DNA of 64,000 bases, from contig CM067442.1 of the NCBI GenBank assembly GCA_034508935.3, forward strand, positions 131,364,671 to 131,428,670, read 5' to 3'. Position numbers and translations under genes: made by a program. Positions 60,501 to 64,000 of the stretch are shown here, one piece after another (position 1 is the first letter of the stretch; the number at the start of each line of letters is the position of its first letter). The notes under the pieces are model-generated. The model did not search any database. It was not told where the DNA came from and was given only the letters and a program-made list of their open reading frames with translations. The stretch is from Berghia stephanieae (lineage: Eukaryota > Mollusca > Gastropoda > Nudibranchia > Aeolidiidae).

Positions 60501-60730
60501 TAGTTTCAGTTTCCTTTTTGTCTAGTTTCAGTTCCTTTTTTGTCCTAGTTTCAAATATGAAGCGGCTTGTATTGTTATAATACATATACTGGGGAAAAGC
60601 TAAAAGTAGCTGCGAGTGTTTGGTTGCATATTATTACCTATTAATACTATGCTTGAGGAGTCGGGAGTCGGTTTCAAGGCTGGAGTCGGAGTCGGAGTCG
60701 GTTTAAAAATAACCGACTCCGCCAGCCCTG
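57515..60730. mobile_element. 3.2-kb foldback element with hAT-like termini
   Basis: Bounded by a perfect 8-bp TSD GTTTCAAT (57507-57514 and 60731-60738) and inverted ends CAGGGCTGGCG/CGCCAGCCCTG (the right copy has one extra G after GGC). The ends continue into (GGAGTC)n-like repeats. An 8-bp TSD with CAGGG ends is the hAT signature. No transposase frame exists. The interior is almost entirely a giant inverted repeat (57640-58615 against 58617-60120), with ~340-bp tandem units in the right arm. It interrupts a LINE fragment in PSMB2 intron 1. Confidence 0.85.
58640..59760. repeat. ~340-bp tandem repeat in the right arm of the foldback
   Basis: The landmark CCTTTTTACACAGTCCCAGG occurs at 58981, 59321 and 59662, giving a period of 340-341 bp. 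A diverged start lies near 58640. Each unit is itself built of CAGGTTCACTCCCCACTGG-like submotifs every ~40-60 bp. Adjacent full units are nearly identical. Confidence 0.85.
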
Positions 60731-60867
60731 GTTTCAATGCAATTAAATGCAAGGTTATGCACCTAGGAAACAACAGCCACCAATATGTCTACAGGATGAA
60801 GGATAGTAAGGGAGCTAAAATCAAATTGGAAAGTACTTTATGTGAAAAAGACCTTGGTGTATATATG

Positions 60868-61383
60868 TAGCGATGACTATGAAAATTTTTGTTTTCTATT
60901 TTTGTAGGAAATACTCCTCTTAAATCAAAGCCCTATCTCCACTGAGTAAAAATCTTTTTGAATTTTGGAAATCCATTAATATATAACAAAGTTATGCAGT
61001 TTCAAATGTCATTTATTTGGATGACTCACAAATAGAAAAAAATACGGAAAATATGGGACGCTTTTTCTGCGTTTTATTCTGGTTTGTGGCTGTATCTCGC
61101 TTAATACGTGGAATTAGATATTAAAACTTGGCAATTTTATGGCAAAATTATCAGAAAATATGATGAAGACATCAGAAAAGTTCTAACTTGTATAGTTTTA
61201 GAGCTGTATGGCTAGGGTCAACTATAATTTTGTTTTCAAATATACATAATATTGATCATTTGGAACTTTTCCGAAGTGTAATTTTGTGTCTACAGCACAT
61301 ACAAATCAAACGAAAAATGCCTGCTAAATTATTATCAATCAGTCCCGTGAGACCATGGCTTATGTTATTTCTAGTATTTATTT

Positions 61384-61459
<76 letters not shown>

Positions 61460-62249
61460 AATCTACTATCCCTATGACATAACAATGAAACAATGCCTCT
61501 AATTTAAAAACAGCGCGCGAGGATTTGTGTCGTCAGTTACCGCGAACAAGTTGCCAGATGGCCACTTGTGTCGCCAAATATATAATTTTGCTTCTTTATT
61601 AAATTTTATTCATCTATTTTTGCCTCATTGACATTTATCCTAGTCTATTCAATTTTCTGTTTGTTAAAATTTAGTTCATTTTAAGTGGGCCAGTCTTAAT
61701 AGTGAAAGCCATATGATTTCTATTTAGCCACTTTTGAAGTCGAATTTGGTCAGGTTAAAGTCTGGCCACCTGGCAGCCTTGCCTCGCTCACGTCATTTTC
61801 GTGTCGCGCGATGGTGGAGCAAAATGGCCGTCTCCATATTTTCACTCATTGAAATGCAAATTGGGTTGATGTTTTGTGAGAATACGGGAAAAGTACTTAA
61901 CACAATCCAATGAAATTTGAAATATAAATAGAAGAAATATGCATATATAACGTTATGAGCGACAAAATCTCTCCTCTTTGTAGTTTTAGAAATATTGTAC
62001 TCGAAATAGTAAAAATCTATTTTTAACGGTCTTCTGGTAATCGTACGAGTTTTGTCGCTTGACATAATCTAAAATGACCTCTTTTCTAACTGTGTGCCAA
62101 CTTTCAGTCATATTCATCGATAAACAGCTTCGTAATTAATTTTTTAAAATAGCATGTACCACTTGGCTTTGTCCCATATTTTGTCGCGAATTTGGGCACT
62201 TCGTGAGCGAAAAAGAGGCCCAAAGATTTGTGCGGGATAGTCATTGCTA
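60868..62249. mobile_element. 1.4-kb non-autonomous terminal-inverted-repeat element
   Basis: Ends TAGCGATGACTAT (60868) and ATAGTCATTGCTA (62237-62249) form a 13-bp inverted repeat with one mismatch. It is flanked by ATATATG direct repeats (60861-60867 and 62250-62256). Non-coding, AT-rich. The 7-bp duplication (possibly 8) does not settle the superfamily. It contains the GA microsatellite below. Confidence 0.7.
61384..61457. repeat. (GA)n microsatellite
   Basis: About 74 bp of GA repeats with one AAG interruption near 61393, inside the 60868-62249 element. Confidence 0.9.
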
Positions 62250-63114
62250 ATATATGTGGACCCCAAATTGAATTTTAGCCAGCACTGTGAAAAGACTGTT
62301 AACAAAGCAAATAGAATCCTGGGACTTGTCAGAAGATCTTTCGACTATATAAACAAACCCATATTAACCACTCTTTTTTAAAGTTTAATACGATCAGACT
62401 TGGAATATGGAAACTGTGTATCAATAAATCAGATGCTTTACTAATTGAAAATGTCCAACGTCAAGCCACCAAACCTGTTCCCGAAATTTCAAACCTCAGC
62501 TACGAAGATAGACTCAGAGCATTAGACCTCCCTAGCCTCATGTACAGAAGACTCAGAGATCTATTATAAATTGACCAACAGTTTCTACAAAGTAAATGTA
62601 GAAGATTACCTCACATATAACAAGGACAAACAAAATTGCCGTTTAAACATCCAAAAAAATGTCTTTAGTCAGTGAATTGTTGAGACATGGAATAGCCTGC
62701 CTGAAAAAATAGTTACAGCGCCAAGCATAAACAGCTTTAAAAGCCAAATTGACAATTTTCTGCAGGATCTAAAATACAGCACTGATTTCCCATTGAAGCC
62801 AGCCTTTCGACCTCCACAAGTTGGTGGAGACCGATCCAAAGACCATCAACGGGTCACCGGCCCTCTACGATGAACTCATACTATTCATGTAATGGCTTTT
62901 ATGACTCTAAACCCACTCTTTGTTTAGACAACATTCAAATTCATGTAAGACATTCTCTTCTTTCATGAAGGGGAATGCTCCTATGCTCTTTAATTTTTTG
63001 TTGTCTGTGGATTGGACTTAGCTTGAATTTGAATGCATGAACTTTGGAATTTTTAAGTTCTAATTTTCTTTCTTTCTTTCCTCTGTTATTTAAAAAAAAA
63101 AATAATAAATTCAG

Positions 63115-63237
63115 ACCAAGACAAAATGTATCCTTTGAGTGACAACATTTTGATGTCAGTTTGTGGCGAGTCCGGTGACAGCATTCAATTTTCAGAGTAC
63201 ATTGCCAAAAATGTTCAACTGTATAAAATGAGAAATG
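63115..63237 (+). CDS. PSMB2: Proteasome subunit beta type-2 (beta-4), exon 2
   Basis: 123 bp, phase 1 to 1, acceptor AAATTCAG and donor GTAAGT. With the last base of exon 1 it reads [20 protein letters not shown], then [20 protein letters not shown] and N. Human PSMB2 has the matching [20 protein letters not shown] and [20 protein letters not shown]. Remaining exons lie beyond the window. Intron 1 is 6553 bp and consists mostly of transposons. Confidence 0.94.
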
Positions 63238-63270
63238 GTAAGTGTGAAATATTTCCAAAATAATTCATTT

Positions 63271-63297
63271 TATGGGAGGTCAGGATACCCACCCAGT
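63271..63297 (-). mobile_element. SNE 5' tip
   Basis: CTGGGTGGGTATCCTGACC followed by TCCCATAA on the minus strand: only the first ~27 bp of an SNE, in PSMB2 intron 2, 34 bp from the exon 2 donor. Confidence 0.5.
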
Positions 63298-64000
63298 TTC
63301 TTTTTTTGGCAAGGGAATAGTTTGACCCTGTAATGTTTATTTTTAAACATCTTTTGCTTTATTAAAGCTGTCCTCTTCACATTTCGATCGAATCAATAAA
63401 CAGTGTGAAAACATGGGGAAAAAAAGAGAGGGCTACTTAAAATGAGAAGATACATCCACATATAGCTAGATCATCTGTTACCAAAAGCCACCTGTCACTG
63501 CTTTTACAGTTTGGGTTACGTGGAAAATTAATATTTCAGTATTTTTTTTAGCTGCATGCAGACACTTGATCTGGTCATTCCATTCACGTATTACATAATT
63601 TGTTATTTTATGTGAGAGTTGTACTCAATGCACGACACAGCACATGAACTGCTACCTACAGATGAGTTATTTTTGTTGTAAACAAAACAATTTTGTCAGC
63701 ACATTATATAAACATCAAAATTGATCCTTCTATAGCAATGATCAACCTTTCATAAAATAATTATGCCGTATGTGATGATAAGTCAAAGATGGTGAGAAAT
63801 TATAACTCTCTATTGAAGCTGTTTTATTGTCATCTTTTGTATTATATTTTCCTCTTTTGTATGTTATTTAAAAACTAAACAAAACGAAAATGTATTTGAA
63901 ACTGAATATTTTTCTTTATTTTGAAACTTAGAAAAAAATGTATGTTTTGACAAGTATTTGTAGCAAATTATTGACCTCATAAAATCAAGGGATGAGAGGC
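63298..64000 (+). other. Start of PSMB2 intron 2
   Basis: AT-rich, no repeat or exon recognised up to the window end. The next PSMB2 exon is expected to begin GYELSP-like. Confidence 0.5.

Larger units (their letters stand above)
57430..62880 (+). mobile_element. CR1/Rex1-like LINE 3' fragment, interrupted by two DNA transposons
   Basis: Three pieces of one RT: 57430-57514, 60739-60867 and 62257-62880. Across the first interruption the reading is KKWQLRF then NAIKCKVMHLGNN, a hallmark of this RT thumb. EKDLGVY is followed, after the second interruption, by LNFSQH, KRLLTKQIESWDL-like frames and YGN. Then come VQRQATK-like, LSYEDRLRALDLPSL and RRLRD. Stops and shifts are frequent. Old, 5'-truncated, in PSMB2 intron 1. 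Confidence 0.72.

Overview
This is nuclear DNA from an invertebrate animal. The evidence is spliced host genes with GT-AG introns, tRNA-derived SINEs, several LINE clades, MITEs and microsatellites. There is no bacterial, viral or LTR-element gene content. Long intron-bearing genes and RNase-H-bearing LINEs of the I/Nimb type fit a lophotrochozoan or an invertebrate deuterostome. I cannot name the species.

Two conserved host genes lie head to head. The first (minus strand, 47376 down to 26106) is a complete microtubule plus-end-binding protein of the EB/MAPRE family. I assembled it by eye from seven coding positions: 813 nt, 270 residues, N-terminal CH domain, C-terminal EBH domain and a terminal EEY. 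Its third coding position exists as two 107-bp exons (40301-40407 and 38473-38579). They have the same splice phases and encode alternative versions of the same CH-domain segment. Because 107 is not a multiple of three, using both or neither breaks the frame, so they look mutually exclusive. Two near-identical, full-length, TSD-bounded RTE LINEs lie in opposite orientation on either side of this exon pair. The second gene (plus strand, from 56471 past the window end) is the proteasome beta-4 subunit PSMB2. Exons 1 and 2 are present, and the 6.5-kb intron 1 is filled with nested transposons.

Positions 1-24000 are almost wholly repeats. A ~2.14-kb segment is tandemly duplicated (units starting near 818, 18204 and 20345). 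The first unit was hit by an RTE-type LINE (minus strand, 13-bp TSD). That LINE was then split inside its reading frame by a ~12-kb head-to-tail array of four Nimb-type LINE copies (3208-15290). The second unit preserves the empty insertion site. A ~0.5-kb non-autonomous element (here called SNE) is scattered through the window. It shares a 3'-terminal hairpin with the Nimb LINE and has a 12-bp TSD in the clearest case, so it is probably a LINE parasite.

Positions 24000-47400 are the EB gene with its introns. They carry paired tRNA-like SINEs, a three-layer nested insertion (27284-28866), a TA-flanked MITE, a TTAA-flanked MITE and the two RTEs. Positions 47400-56470 are intergenic, with SINEs, a tandem array of 29-bp palindromes and decayed LINE fragments. 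Positions 56471-64000 are the 5' part of PSMB2. Its intron 1 holds a CR1/Rex-like LINE fragment interrupted by a 3.2-kb foldback element with hAT-like ends (8-bp TSD) and by a 1.4-kb terminal-inverted-repeat element (7-bp TSD).
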